A stretch of DNA of 64,000 nt from an uncultured Eggerthellaceae bacterium (GTDB taxonomy: Bacteria > Actinomycetota > Coriobacteriia > Coriobacteriales > Eggerthellaceae): assembly GCA_947650915.1 (NCBI GenBank), contig CANSWY010000006.1:1-64000 (forward strand), written 5' to 3'. The notes under the pieces are model-generated. The model made no database searches, was not told the origin of the DNA, and saw nothing but the letters and a program-made list of their open reading frames with translations. Of this stretch, positions 26,433 to 34,489 are shown one piece after another. The stretch's first letter is position 1. Every line of letters begins with the position of its first letter. The translations under genes and the position numbers were made by a program.

Positions 26433-26596
26433 GGTGCAAAAGGGGCGTTCCAAATTGCACATAGCAGAGGGACGACAGGGATGTGCAAAAGGGACGTTCC
26501 AAATTGCACATAGAAATAGAGAATGAGCACTGAGGAGCTTATCCTATGTGCAATTTGGGACGTCCCTTTTGCACATCCAGCAACCTCGCGCGTGGC
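26433..26596. repeat. REPIN-type element R8, second copy of the composite block
   Basis: A left arm (26433-26465), the same CAGAGGGACGACAGGG linker as in R6, and a full palindrome (26481-26576) with the same loop. The tail keeps only CAGCAACCTCGC. A GGGGACGGT-type core (ACCGTCCCC) stands just before it at 26420. Confidence 0.95.
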
Positions 26597-26601
26597 GTGC
26601 A

Positions 26602-27837
26602 TCAACAGGCCAGTTCGTCAGCCAGCTGCTTCAGAAACAATCCCACATCCGTGATGATGCCGATGGTCTGAAAGCTGCCACGGTCGGCCAGCTTCGTCAC
26701 TACTGCCGGATTGATGTCCACGCACACCGTGGTCACCGCCGCTGGCAGCAAGTTCCCCGTGGCTATGGAGTGCAGCATCGTGGACATCATCAGGCACGCT
26801 CCCGCCTTTTGGCACCAGGGCCGCATGGCCTCCTGGGCCTTGATGGTGTCCGTGATCACATCTGGCAGCGGCCCGTCGTCACGGATGGAACCCGCAAGCA
26901 CATACGGCGTGGCCGTCTCCACCAGCGCATGCATGAGCCCTTCGGTCAGCACGCCGTCATCAACCGCAGCGCGTATCCCACCGCATGCGCGGATGCGATT
27001 GATGGCGCGCAGATGATGTTCGTGACCGCCCGGCACCGCTAGGCCCGTCTCCATGTCGATGCCCAAAGACGTGCCATACAGCGCCGACTCTATGTCATGC
27101 GTGGCCACAGCGTTCCCGCCGAACAGCACGCTGACATAACCGCCGCGCACCAAACGGCGCAGATGCTCCGCCGCACCCGTGTGAATGACCGCTGGCCCCA
27201 CTACCGCGACGATGGCCTGCTCGGCCTCGCGCACTTCGCGCAACAGCGCGGCCACCTGCCGGATGATCTGCGCCTTCGGTTTCTCACTGCTAGCAGTGGA
27301 ATTCATGAACTCGAATTCGTCCTTGTCACGCATGCGCTCCTGGGAAGACACGCGGATGCCCACTTGACCCACTGCGATGGGATCGCCCGCGCGCACCTGT
27401 GAGATGGGCACGCCCCACGCCCGTTTTGCGTCCACATCCACACAGATGCCCAGATCCATCTCCGTGCCCCATACGGGATGCCACAGGCCGTCGATGCGCA
27501 CGAGCGTTTCCAGATTCGTGGTGGCATAGAACCCTTCCGGGAACACGCCATCAGCCGGGGCCGGCTCAACGCTCACGTCGCCCGGATGCGCCGGCACCAC
27601 GCCCAGGCTGTGCAGCATGCGCAACAGTTCGGTCAGGTGACTGCCGTCGCGCCCGTACACGCGCATGGACATGGTGGACGGGTTCTCGTTGCCGCGCCCG
27701 ATCTGGAAGGACAGCACCTCGAATTCGCCATCCAACTCCACGATACCGCTCATGATGCGCGCCAGGATGTTCGAATCGACCAGATGCCCTTCAGCCTGGA
27801 TGTCCTCGTACACGCGCTTGCCCTGCCCCTCAGCCAT
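26602..27837 (-). CDS. TIGR00300-family protein, LOR/SDH-like (ornithine cyclodeaminase-like)
   Basis: The 411-residue protein matches the TIGR00300 type. The N-terminal LOR/SDH-like domain (EGHLVDSNILARIMSGIVELDGEFE, in parts) is followed by a nucleotide-binding half with VVGPAVIHTGAAEHLRRLVR, LFGGNAVATHDIE and LMMSTMLHSIATGNLLP. Archaeal members have ornithine cyclodeaminase activity and related domains occur in arginine-guanidine-removing enzymes, so a role in arginine/ornithine catabolism is likely but not proved. No other arginine gene is near. It is divergent from the flavoprotein gene. Confidence 0.82.
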   Translation of the reverse strand: MAEGQGKRVYEDIQAEGHLVDSNILARIMSGIVELDGEFEVLSFQIGRGNENPSTMSMRVYGRDGSHLTELLRMLHSLGVVPAHPGDVSVEPAPADGVFPEGFYATTNLETLVRIDGLWHPVWGTEMDLGICVDVDAKRAWGVPISQVRAGDPIAVGQVGIRVSSQERMRDKDEFEFMNSTASSEKPKAQIIRQVAALLREVREAEQAIVAVVGPAVIHTGAAEHLRRLVRGGYVSVLFGGNAVATHDIESALYGTSLGIDMETGLAVPGGHEHHLRAINRIRACGGIRAAVDDGVLTEGLMHALVETATPYVLAGSIRDDGPLPDVITDTIKAQEAMRPWCQKAGACLMMSTMLHSIATGNLLPAAVTTVCVDINPAVVTKLADRGSFQTIGIITDVGLFLKQLADELAC

Positions 27838-28040
27838 CGCCGCTCCTCTGCTCTGCGTTCCCGGAGCCTCTTCGAAAGCCCCTCCGCGATGCTATCAAAC
27901 CGCGCCGCCACGCTGCTGCCGCACAGCGTCATGAACGGGGCACGGGGTTCCTCAGACGCTTCATCGGCCACGCCTGCGCCCCTGCGCCCGATGCTATGAT
28001 GGCAACGTCACGAACCGCTCCGAAGATCGCGAGGCAGCTC

Positions 28041-29570
28041 ATGGAACTGAAACCGCATCGTTGGCAGCAGACCCCGGAACCCATCACCGAATTCGCATCC
28101 GAACGAACCACCGACATCGTGGTCTTGGGCGCCGGCATCGCAGGGGTCATCGCAACGCACTCCGCAGCCGAAGCAGGCGCGGAGATCATCTGCGTTGAGA
28201 AGTTCGGCAGCTTCACCGCGCACGGCACCGACATCTGCGGCGTGAACAGCAAGGTGCACGAGCGCTACAGCATCCACATCGACCCCATCAAGGCCGCGCG
28301 CCTCATCTATTCTTGGAGCCAGCAGCAATCGAACTACGCGCTGATCCGCACGTACACCGAACGCTCGGGCGAGGCGCTCAACCGCTACGTCGATCTCATG
28401 GAAGAGGCCGGATACACCGTCAAGATCAACGACGAGATGACCGCGCGCACCGATTGGGACACACTGGATGACCGCTACCAGATGTTCCGCTCTCCACACC
28501 TGTTCGAAGTGCCCGAAGGCAGCAGCCTGCCCACCACCACGTGGAACTCCGCTTACTTGGTGCGCACCGCGCTGGCCGCAGCTGAAAAGCTGGGCGCACG
28601 CTTCCTGTTCAACACCGAAGCCGTGCAGCTGGTCCGCGAAGGCGGACGCGTGACCGCCGTCATCGTGAAAGACGGCGAGGGCTTCCACAGAATCAACGCG
28701 CGCAAGGGCATCATCGTGGCCACCGGCGGCATCACGGACAACGAAGAGATGCTGGAGTGCTTCTGCCCCATCGCGCTGCGCGCCGACCGCAACGACAACT
28801 TCCCGAAGGGCGGCAACATGGGAGACGGCCTGGTCATGGGCAAGTGGATCGGTGCGGCGTTCTCGCGCGTCTACCCCGCCCCGGTCATCCATCCGGTCAG
28901 CTTCACCGTGCTGGCGCCCGGCTTCAACTCCAGCTGGCTGATGGTGAACCGTGACGGCCGCCGCTTCTGCAATGAGACCGCCTACGAGCCATGCATCACG
29001 AATGCGCGCATGAATGCGCCGGGGAACGTGGCTTGGGCCATTTGGGACAGCCATTTCGAAGAGAATTTCAAGCGCCAGGAACCTGCGAAATACGCGCGCA
29101 TCACCGAAAGCGTGCCGGAAGCGGTGGAACGCGCCGTGCAGGAGGGGGACTACCTCAAGGCCGACACGCTGGAGGAGCTGGCCGAGAAGATGGGCGTCCC
29201 CGCCGGCAACCTCATCAGCACGGTAGAGCGCTACAACCGCCTGGTGGAGGCCGGAGACGACACGGATTTCGGAGTGCCGGAGCGCTTCCTTTCCGCCGTG
29301 AAGGATGGTCCGTTCTATGCGGGCACCATCAGCGCATGGATGCTGTCCGTGCCCTACGGACTGCACGTGGACGCGAATTCGCAGGTGTGCGACGATGACG
29401 ATGAGCCCATTGAAGGCCTGTTCGCCGTGGGGAATGCGCAAGGGGACTTCTTCGCGAACGCCTATCCGGTGACGCTGCCCGGCTCGAACCATGGCCGCAG
29501 CGTCTGCTTCGGACGATTGGTCGGACAAGCGCTCGCGAACGATCAGTTGATCGACGGGACGCCTCTCTAG
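28041..29570 (+). CDS. FAD-dependent fumarate-reductase-like flavoprotein
   Basis: This roughly 509-residue soluble flavoprotein belongs to the fumarate reductase/succinate dehydrogenase group. The FAD-binding dinucleotide fold is at its N-terminus (IVVLGAGIAGVIATHSAAEAG), with RKGIIVATGGITDN in the middle and the C-terminal FAD motif GLFAVGNAQGDFFAN...YPVTLPGSNHGRS (in parts). There is no Tat or Sec signal and no haem or FMN domain, unlike many secreted homologues of Eggerthellaceae, so it presumably works inside the cell. The substrate is unknown. The start at 28041 is preferred; an in-frame ATG at 27996 has no ribosome site. Confidence 0.85.
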   Translation: MELKPHRWQQTPEPITEFASERTTDIVVLGAGIAGVIATHSAAEAGAEIICVEKFGSFTAHGTDICGVNSKVHERYSIHIDPIKAARLIYSWSQQQSNYALIRTYTERSGEALNRYVDLMEEAGYTVKINDEMTARTDWDTLDDRYQMFRSPHLFEVPEGSSLPTTTWNSAYLVRTALAAAEKLGARFLFNTEAVQLVREGGRVTAVIVKDGEGFHRINARKGIIVATGGITDNEEMLECFCPIALRADRNDNFPKGGNMGDGLVMGKWIGAAFSRVYPAPVIHPVSFTVLAPGFNSSWLMVNRDGRRFCNETAYEPCITNARMNAPGNVAWAIWDSHFEENFKRQEPAKYARITESVPEAVERAVQEGDYLKADTLEELAEKMGVPAGNLISTVERYNRLVEAGDDTDFGVPERFLSAVKDGPFYAGTISAWMLSVPYGLHVDANSQVCDDDDEPIEGLFAVGNAQGDFFANAYPVTLPGSNHGRSVCFGRLVGQALANDQLIDGTPL

Positions 29571-29598
29571 CTGGTTTTCTGGGCCGCCCCCACCTTTG

Positions 29599-29696
29599 GA
29601 TGTGCAGAAGGGACGTCCCAAATTGCACATAGGAAAAGAGACTGAGCACTGAAAGGCTTTTTCTATGTGCAATTTGGGACGTCCCTTCTGCACATC
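29599..29696. repeat. REPIN-type element R9, symmetrical arms
   Basis: Full palindrome with GCAGAAGGG/CCCTTCTGC ends. Unlike most copies, both arms have the GTCCC form, so the central stem is perfectly paired on both strands. The loop has GAGCACTGAAAG. Confidence 0.95.
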
Positions 29697-29883
29697 AGCA
29701 TCGGTTCGCCGCAGGGTGCCCAGAAAACCTGACCGGTGCTAGCTCAAAGCATACGTCGCGGCAACGAATGGGCCTGAATGCTTCCATTGCCGCGCAAAGG
29801 CGCGCATGATCGGCTTGTTCGAAGGCCATGTCAGCCACATGACCCCGACCAGATCAACCAGCAACGCAAAGGAGATGATCATC

Positions 29884-30006
29884 ATGGCTGACCAGACGGC
29901 ACAGAATGAGAAGATCAAGGAAGTGGGCGCGGAACCCACCAAGAAGAGCGCAGTGGATGAGCTTTCCGACCTCTATGACGCTGACGTGATCTTGGCCCCC
30001 GAATAG
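29884..30006 (+). CDS. 40-residue acidic peptide
   Basis: A short frame starts at ATG 29884 behind a good ribosome site (AAAGGAGATG) and ends at TAG 30006. A terminator (30046-30077) follows, so this is a compact transcription unit. The product is hydrophilic: a Lys/Glu-rich first half (QNEKIKEVGAEPTKK) and a second half DELSDLYDADVILAPE. It has no hydrophobic segment or cysteine. I do not recognise it. The size and the leader-like first half would fit a small regulatory protein or a peptide precursor; no modifying enzyme is nearby. Confidence 0.6.
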   Translation: MADQTAQNEKIKEVGAEPTKKSAVDELSDLYDADVILAPE

Positions 30007-30045
30007 GAGACACCCTCACCTCAAGCGCACAAGGCGCTCACCATG

Positions 30046-30077
30046 AAGCCCCGGTGCCTGATCAGCCCGGGGCTTTT
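30046..30077 (+). terminator. Rho-independent terminator after the 40-residue peptide gene
   Basis: A nine-base-pair stem AAGCCCCGG/CCGGGGCTT with a 12-nt loop and a T tract ends the small gene. Confidence 0.85.
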
Positions 30078-30155
30078 CAACAAGCGCGGCAGAAAGGCCG
30101 CCTGCTCTGGCCTGCTGGTGCTATTATCCTCATCCGAATGAAGGGGATGATCGTG

Positions 30156-30761
30156 ATGGACCAGCGCTCGGCCGTCTACACCGCTGATGATTTCAACACT
30201 GACGCGCACGTTTCGCCCGCAGCAGCGCTCGAACGGCTGAAAACAGGCAACCGCATCTATGTGGAAGCGTTGGATCATGTGCGGGATCTGTCTCCTGCGC
30301 GCATCCTGGATCTCTTCGAACGCGGGCAGCGCCCCTTCGCCACGGTCATCACCTGCGCTGATTCGCGCGTGGTACCCGAACACATCTTCATGGCCGGCCT
30401 GGGTGAGATCTTCGTCATCCGCGTGGCCGGGAACGTGGCGGGTCCCATTGAGACCGCCAGCGCCCTGTATGCCTGCGAACACCTGCACACGCGGCTGTTG
30501 CTGGTGCTGGGCCACACGCATTGCGGCGCCATCAAGGCCGCACTGGAAGGCGAAGCCGGCCCCATGGCGCCCATCACCGGACAAATCAGCGCCGCCATCG
30601 GCGCAGAAACGGACCCTTACCAGGCCAGCGTCCTGAACGCCGAAGCCACCGCGCGGCGCTTGCGCGAAGAATCTGCGCTGCATCAGCTGGAAACAGCAGG
30701 CGCGCTTGAGATCCGCACCGCCATCTACCACACGCACTGCGGCGTGGTGGACTTCCTCTGA
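30156..30761 (+). CDS. Beta-class carbonic anhydrase
   Basis: The 201-residue zinc enzyme interconverts CO2 and bicarbonate. Zinc ligands and catalytic residues are visible: CADSRV (Cys67, Asp69, Arg71) and GHTHCGA (His120, Cys123). The start at 30156 has AAGGGGA eight bases upstream; longer in-frame starts would run into the preceding terminator. There is no signal peptide, so it is cytoplasmic. It appears monocistronic and convergent with the MerR gene. Confidence 0.93.
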   Translation: MDQRSAVYTADDFNTDAHVSPAAALERLKTGNRIYVEALDHVRDLSPARILDLFERGQRPFATVITCADSRVVPEHIFMAGLGEIFVIRVAGNVAGPIETASALYACEHLHTRLLLVLGHTHCGAIKAALEGEAGPMAPITGQISAAIGAETDPYQASVLNAEATARRLREESALHQLETAGALEIRTAIYHTHCGVVDFL

Positions 30762-30792
30762 GCCACGCCACACATCCCCGTCCCTAGCGCCT

Positions 30793-31554
30793 TCACGCCT
30801 GATAGGCCTCCACAGCTTGCACCAGGAATGCTGTGGCGCCTTCGCCTGCCGCGCCGTCGTAATATTTCACGAACCGCGGATCGTCCAGATACCCGCGCAC
30901 CAGCCCCAGATACTCCGCCTTCTGATAGCCCGCGCCCCAATGGATGCCGATCCAACGCTCGTGCATGCGCGCCAGCTCCTGCGCTTCCGGAGAATCCGGC
31001 GCACCAGAGGCCATGGCCAGACGCAGCTGCACCTTGATGGACTCCTCCAGCAACTCCTTCGCCTCCCATTCATCCTTCGTGAGGGACAGCATGCGCGCGT
31101 TCGTCTCGTCGATGACATCATCACCGTACCGCTCCCGCGCTTCCTGCCCATAAGTCTCCTCGAACGCTTCCAATCCTTCCCGCTTCAACGCCTCGAAGGC
31201 ATCTTCTGTCTTCATGCCTCTGATCCTTTCGATCGCCTTGATGGCCGCCTGCGTCCGTTGCAGTGCAACCTCTACCGTTTCGCTTTGCGCGCGCAAGGAC
31301 TGAAGATGGGCGCAAAGCGCCGCATGGATATCCGCATCGGGATCTTCCAGCATCTGGACGATCATCGAAAGCGGCAGCTGGCACGCGCGCATCGCCATGA
31401 TCTGCGACAAACGCCGCTCATCCGCTTCCGAATACCAGCGGTAGCCGGAATCCGTCCGCGCCGGGCACAGCAGTCCCAGGTCCTCGTAGTAGCGGAGCGT
31501 CCTCCTGCTGACCCCTGAAGCCTCCGACACCTGCCCGATGCTCTTGCGTTCCAT
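30793..31554 (-). CDS. MerR-family regulator with TipAS-type ligand domain
   Basis: The 253-residue protein has a MerR winged helix (SIGQVSEASGVSRRTLRYYE, DLGLLCPARTDSGYRWYSE), a dimerising helix and a C-terminal TipAS domain of about 140 residues (EAFEALKREGLEAFEETYG, WIGIHWGAGYQKAEYLGLV). TipA-like regulators bind thiopeptide or other drugs and switch on resistance genes. No target operon is obvious next to it. It is read toward the carbonic anhydrase gene. Confidence 0.9.
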   Translation of the reverse strand: MERKSIGQVSEASGVSRRTLRYYEDLGLLCPARTDSGYRWYSEADERRLSQIMAMRACQLPLSMIVQMLEDPDADIHAALCAHLQSLRAQSETVEVALQRTQAAIKAIERIRGMKTEDAFEALKREGLEAFEETYGQEARERYGDDVIDETNARMLSLTKDEWEAKELLEESIKVQLRLAMASGAPDSPEAQELARMHERWIGIHWGAGYQKAEYLGLVRGYLDDPRFVKYYDGAAGEGATAFLVQAVEAYQA

Positions 31555-31715
31555 GCGCCCTTGCCTTTCCTCACCTTCAGCGCGCTCAGTATGCACCTTC
31601 ACGCAACGGAAAGGTCAAGTCCGCGCACGACGCCCCAGGCGCGTGTCCTGCGAATCCGCTCTCAGGATCAGAAATAGAAAACCGAAAGAGGCCGAAATGC
31701 TGAACCGCTGAGCCT

Positions 31716-32330
31716 CTACCCCAGCAGCTTGTAGGCCACCAGGCCCACCACCGCGCCCAGGGCGGCGGCGAATGCGAACTTGAACGCGGCCGAAGCCACA
31801 GGATGCGTGCGCACGAACGCGTGGCCGAACCGCTCCTCGCCCAGCGGCTCCCCATTCGCGAACGCCACGATCTCCCGGTAGGTGACCAGGTCATGGCGCC
31901 GCTTGATGCGCTCTATCCAAAACGCGCATGCCATGCCCAACGCATACAGCGGCACGAACACGCCGACGCCCGCCACGGTGCCCTTGGTCAAGCCGCCGAA
32001 GGGTGACGGGTCCCGCCATGCCGCGGTCAGCGCCACGAAGAACACCACCGAAAGCACCAACAGAACGGAAGCCGCCACGCTGAGCTGGCGCATCTGCCGC
32101 GCGTCCTCTTCCATCACACGGCGCATGACAGCAACGTCTCCCTGGATGAGCTCATCCAGGGAGACGTTGAACAGCTGGCTCAACAGCACCAGGCTCTGGA
32201 CGTCCGGATACGTCTTGTCCGTCTCCCAATTGGAGACCGTCTGGCGCGAAACGAAGATGGCTTCCGCAAGCGCATCCTGCGAAAGCCCCCGCTCCGCGCG
32301 CAGCCGCCGTATCTGATTCGACAGCTCCAC
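31716..32330 (-). CDS. XRE-family regulator with membrane domain
   Basis: The 204-residue protein begins with a Cro/C1 helix-turn-helix (LSQDALAEAIFVSRQTVSNWE, in parts, residues about 16-40) and then has three hydrophobic segments (about 85-103, 118-140, 178-203). Membrane-bound XRE regulators of this form are frequent in Coriobacteriia and Firmicutes. A 55-residue membrane protein is encoded nine bases upstream in the same operon and may be its partner. Confidence 0.88.
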   Translation of the reverse strand: MELSNQIRRLRAERGLSQDALAEAIFVSRQTVSNWETDKTYPDVQSLVLLSQLFNVSLDELIQGDVAVMRRVMEEDARQMRQLSVAASVLLVLSVVFFVALTAAWRDPSPFGGLTKGTVAGVGVFVPLYALGMACAFWIERIKRRHDLVTYREIVAFANGEPLGEERFGHAFVRTHPVASAAFKFAFAAALGAVVGLVAYKLLG

Positions 32331-32339
32331 GAACCACCC

Positions 32340-32507
32340 TCACTCAGGGCGCGCTTGGTGCGCCGCACCGCCTTCTTCCAAGCACCGCGACAGCTGTTTC
32401 AACTGCGCGTCCACTTTCCTTGCATACATCCACAAACCGGTGGCCAGGATGACCACCGCAACGGCCAACAGCAGCATGAGGATGAGCATCGCGTGTTCGG
32501 AAACCAT
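32340..32507 (-). CDS. Small single-pass membrane protein
   Basis: The 55-residue product has one membrane helix near its start (HAMLILMLLLAVAVVILATG, about 5-24) and a charged cytoplasmic tail with a short coiled-coil-like stretch (ARKVDAQLKQLSRCLEE). The ATG at 32507 follows AAGGGAG. It precedes the membrane XRE regulator by nine bases, which suggests a sensory or anti-regulator partnership; this is inference. Confidence 0.7.
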   Translation of the reverse strand: MVSEHAMLILMLLLAVAVVILATGLWMYARKVDAQLKQLSRCLEEGGAAHQARPE

Positions 32508-32711
32508 GGAACTCCCTTCGTTCAACGTGCAACGCGAAAAACCTTAGCACGCCTCCGCGCCCGGAGCGCACACATGCCCGCAAATCCCCCTGCCAAAAGT
32601 CTTTGACACATCTCTGACCAGGGAAAACACCCCTTGCATGACTGCGCAGAAGAGGTACCCTGCCGCCACTGGCCCTTTCGAACGAATCGGCCCGAATGAT
32701 ATCATCGCGGC

Positions 32712-33677
32712 ATGAGCGATCCTGATCCTGACATCCAAAAGCAGTTGCGCCGCGGCGTGTTGGCCGCATTCCTATGCTATGTCCTTTGGGGCACGTTCCC
32801 CCTGTATTGGAAACTGCTCTCGCACGTTGACCCGTTCGAGATCATCGCGCACCGGATCATCTGGTGCTTCGTGTTCACGGTGGCGCTCTGCGCACTCATG
32901 CGGCTTGATTTCCTCCGGCTGCTGCGGGACCGCCGGGCATTGCGCTTCCTGATCCCCGCCGCGCTGCTCATCACGGTGAACTGGGGACTGTACGTCTACG
33001 CCGTCTCCATCGATCACATCGTCGAAACGGCCATCGGATACTACCTCAACCCGCTGGTCTCCATCATCTTGGGGATGCTGGTCTTCCAAGAGCGTCTGTC
33101 GCGCCTGCAAACCGTGGCGGTGGCGCTCTGCGCGGGAGGCATCTGCTTCTTCACCGTGAACTACGGCAGCTTCCCCTGGATCGCCATCACGCTAGCGCTT
33201 TCGTTCGGCATCTATGGCGCCATCAAGAAAAAAGGCGGCTACCCGGCCGTGGAAGCGCTGGCTGTTGAGAACACGATCATGGTGGTGCCCGCGCTCATCT
33301 TCGCCGTGGTGCTGGCGAACGCGACCGGCACGCACGGCTTCCTGGCCGCTGCACCGGACGGCATCGACTGGCGCACGACGCTGCTGCTCATCGGTGGCGG
33401 CGCAGTGACCGCCATCCCGCTCATCCTGTTCGCGAAGGCGGCGAACTCCATCCCGCTCACGCTGCTGGGATTCATCCAGTACGTGAGCCCCACCATAGCG
33501 CTGCTGGTAGGCGTGTTCGCGAACGGCGAACTATTCACACTGGCGCATGCAGTGTGCTTCGGCTGCATTTGGAGCGGCCTGGCCCTGGTGGCCGTGGATG
33601 CCCTCAGGTCGAACCGCCTTGAACAGGAACAGCGCGCCTACGAAGACGCCCTCCCACCCGACGTGCGCGAAACCTGA
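32712..33677 (+). CDS. rarD: EamA-family transporter RarD
   Basis: The 321-residue protein has ten predicted helices and the RarD signatures: LWGTFPLYWKLLSHVDPFEI at about residue 24 and HRIIWCFVFT, with GLYVYAVSIDHIVETAIGYY (about 95). RarD proteins belong to the drug/metabolite transporter superfamily; in E. coli the name comes from chloramphenicol sensitivity and the real substrate is unknown. It has its own promoter region after the divergent small membrane protein. REPIN R10 follows. Confidence 0.92.
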   Translation: MSDPDPDIQKQLRRGVLAAFLCYVLWGTFPLYWKLLSHVDPFEIIAHRIIWCFVFTVALCALMRLDFLRLLRDRRALRFLIPAALLITVNWGLYVYAVSIDHIVETAIGYYLNPLVSIILGMLVFQERLSRLQTVAVALCAGGICFFTVNYGSFPWIAITLALSFGIYGAIKKKGGYPAVEALAVENTIMVVPALIFAVVLANATGTHGFLAAAPDGIDWRTTLLLIGGGAVTAIPLILFAKAANSIPLTLLGFIQYVSPTIALLVGVFANGELFTLAHAVCFGCIWSGLALVAVDALRSNRLEQEQRAYEDALPPDVRET

Positions 33678-33683
33678 AGCAAG

Positions 33684-33821
33684 GATGCGCAGAAGGGGTG
33701 TTCCGAATCACACCCGCGGGGCTGATGTGCAAAAGGGACGTTCCAAATTGCACATAGGGACCGTCTTTCAGCGCTCAATCTCTGACCCTATGTGCAATTT
33801 GGGACGTCCCTTTTGCACATC
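33684..33821. repeat. REPIN-type element R10 with a diverged extra arm
   Basis: The full palindrome is 33725-33820, loop inverted (CTTTCAGCGCTC). A diverged left arm (GATGCGCAGAAGGGGTGTTC, then CGAATCACAC) stands at 33684-33714. The minus-strand GrpB stop codon TGA lies in the last bases of the element. Confidence 0.93.
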
Positions 33822-34365
33822 AGCTTCCGACAGCATCCATCACCTGGCGCACGAACGCCGTCTTGCCTTCGGTGTACGCATCCCGATCATGTTCGTGCCT
33901 GCGCCAGAGCGCCAGCTTCAGCGCCTCATATTCCGCAGCAGCCTCAGGATGCGCGTTCAGATAGTCCCGAAAGTGCACCTCATCGTCATCCCCCTGAAAA
34001 CGCAGGTGCACATGGAACACTTCATCCGCGAAGCCCTCGGGCGTGTACCCCCAGTTCAGCGAGATGCGCGTACCCGACCCCGACATGCGCAGGAACCCGT
34101 TCCGCTCAAGCGTGCGCGCAACAGCGTCCAGATCCTCCTCAGGGCTGACCTCCACCAGCACGTCCACGATATCCTTCGCCCAGATCCCTTCGATGGCCGT
34201 GCTCCCCACATGACTGATGAGCAACCCGCTAACTCCCGCTAAAAGCGCACGCAGCCGCTCCTCCATCTTCGCATACTGCCGCCCCCACTCCTCCCGAGGC
34301 GCCACCAGCGCAATAGGAAACAGTTCCCAAAGCTCCTCCAATGACATGTCAGTCAGCTTCGTCAT
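33820..34365 (-). CDS. GrpB-family (UPF0157) nucleotidyltransferase-like protein
   Basis: The 181-residue protein has the GrpB signatures: SHVGSTAIEGIWAKDIVDVLV (in parts; the HxGSTAxxG-KxxxDxxV pattern of a minimal nucleotidyltransferase fold), LNWGYTPEGFADEVFHVHLR and FRDYLNAHPEAAAEYEALK. The substrate is unknown in the family. The frame is open upstream through REPIN R11, but the ATG at 34365 is the first sensible start. Its stop codon is supplied by the edge of R10, so the natural C-terminus may once have been different. Confidence 0.88.
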   Translation of the reverse strand: MTKLTDMSLEELWELFPIALVAPREEWGRQYAKMEERLRALLAGVSGLLISHVGSTAIEGIWAKDIVDVLVEVSPEEDLDAVARTLERNGFLRMSGSGTRISLNWGYTPEGFADEVFHVHLRFQGDDDEVHFRDYLNAHPEAAAEYEALKLALWRRHEHDRDAYTEGKTAFVRQVMDAVGS

Positions 34366-34384
34366 GCGCCCTCCGAACAAGCTA

Positions 34385-34482
34385 GATGTGCAAAAGGGAC
34401 GTTCCAAATCGCACATAGGATAAGAGAGTCGGCAAAGAGAGAGTGCTCCTATGTGCAATTTGGGACGTCCCTTTTGCACATC
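34385..34482. repeat. REPIN-type element R11
   Basis: Full palindrome with loop GAGAGTCGGCAAAGAGAGAG. The left arm reads AAATCGCAC instead of AAATTGCAC. The loop is shared only with R12, on the other side of the VanZ-RDD gene. Confidence 0.95.
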
Positions 34483-34489
34483 CGAAAGC

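Noticed and set aside
28008-29693. Minus-strand frame of about 560 codons opposite the flavoprotein
   Set aside because: Shadow of the flavoprotein that also runs through REPIN R9; no ribosome site or domain.
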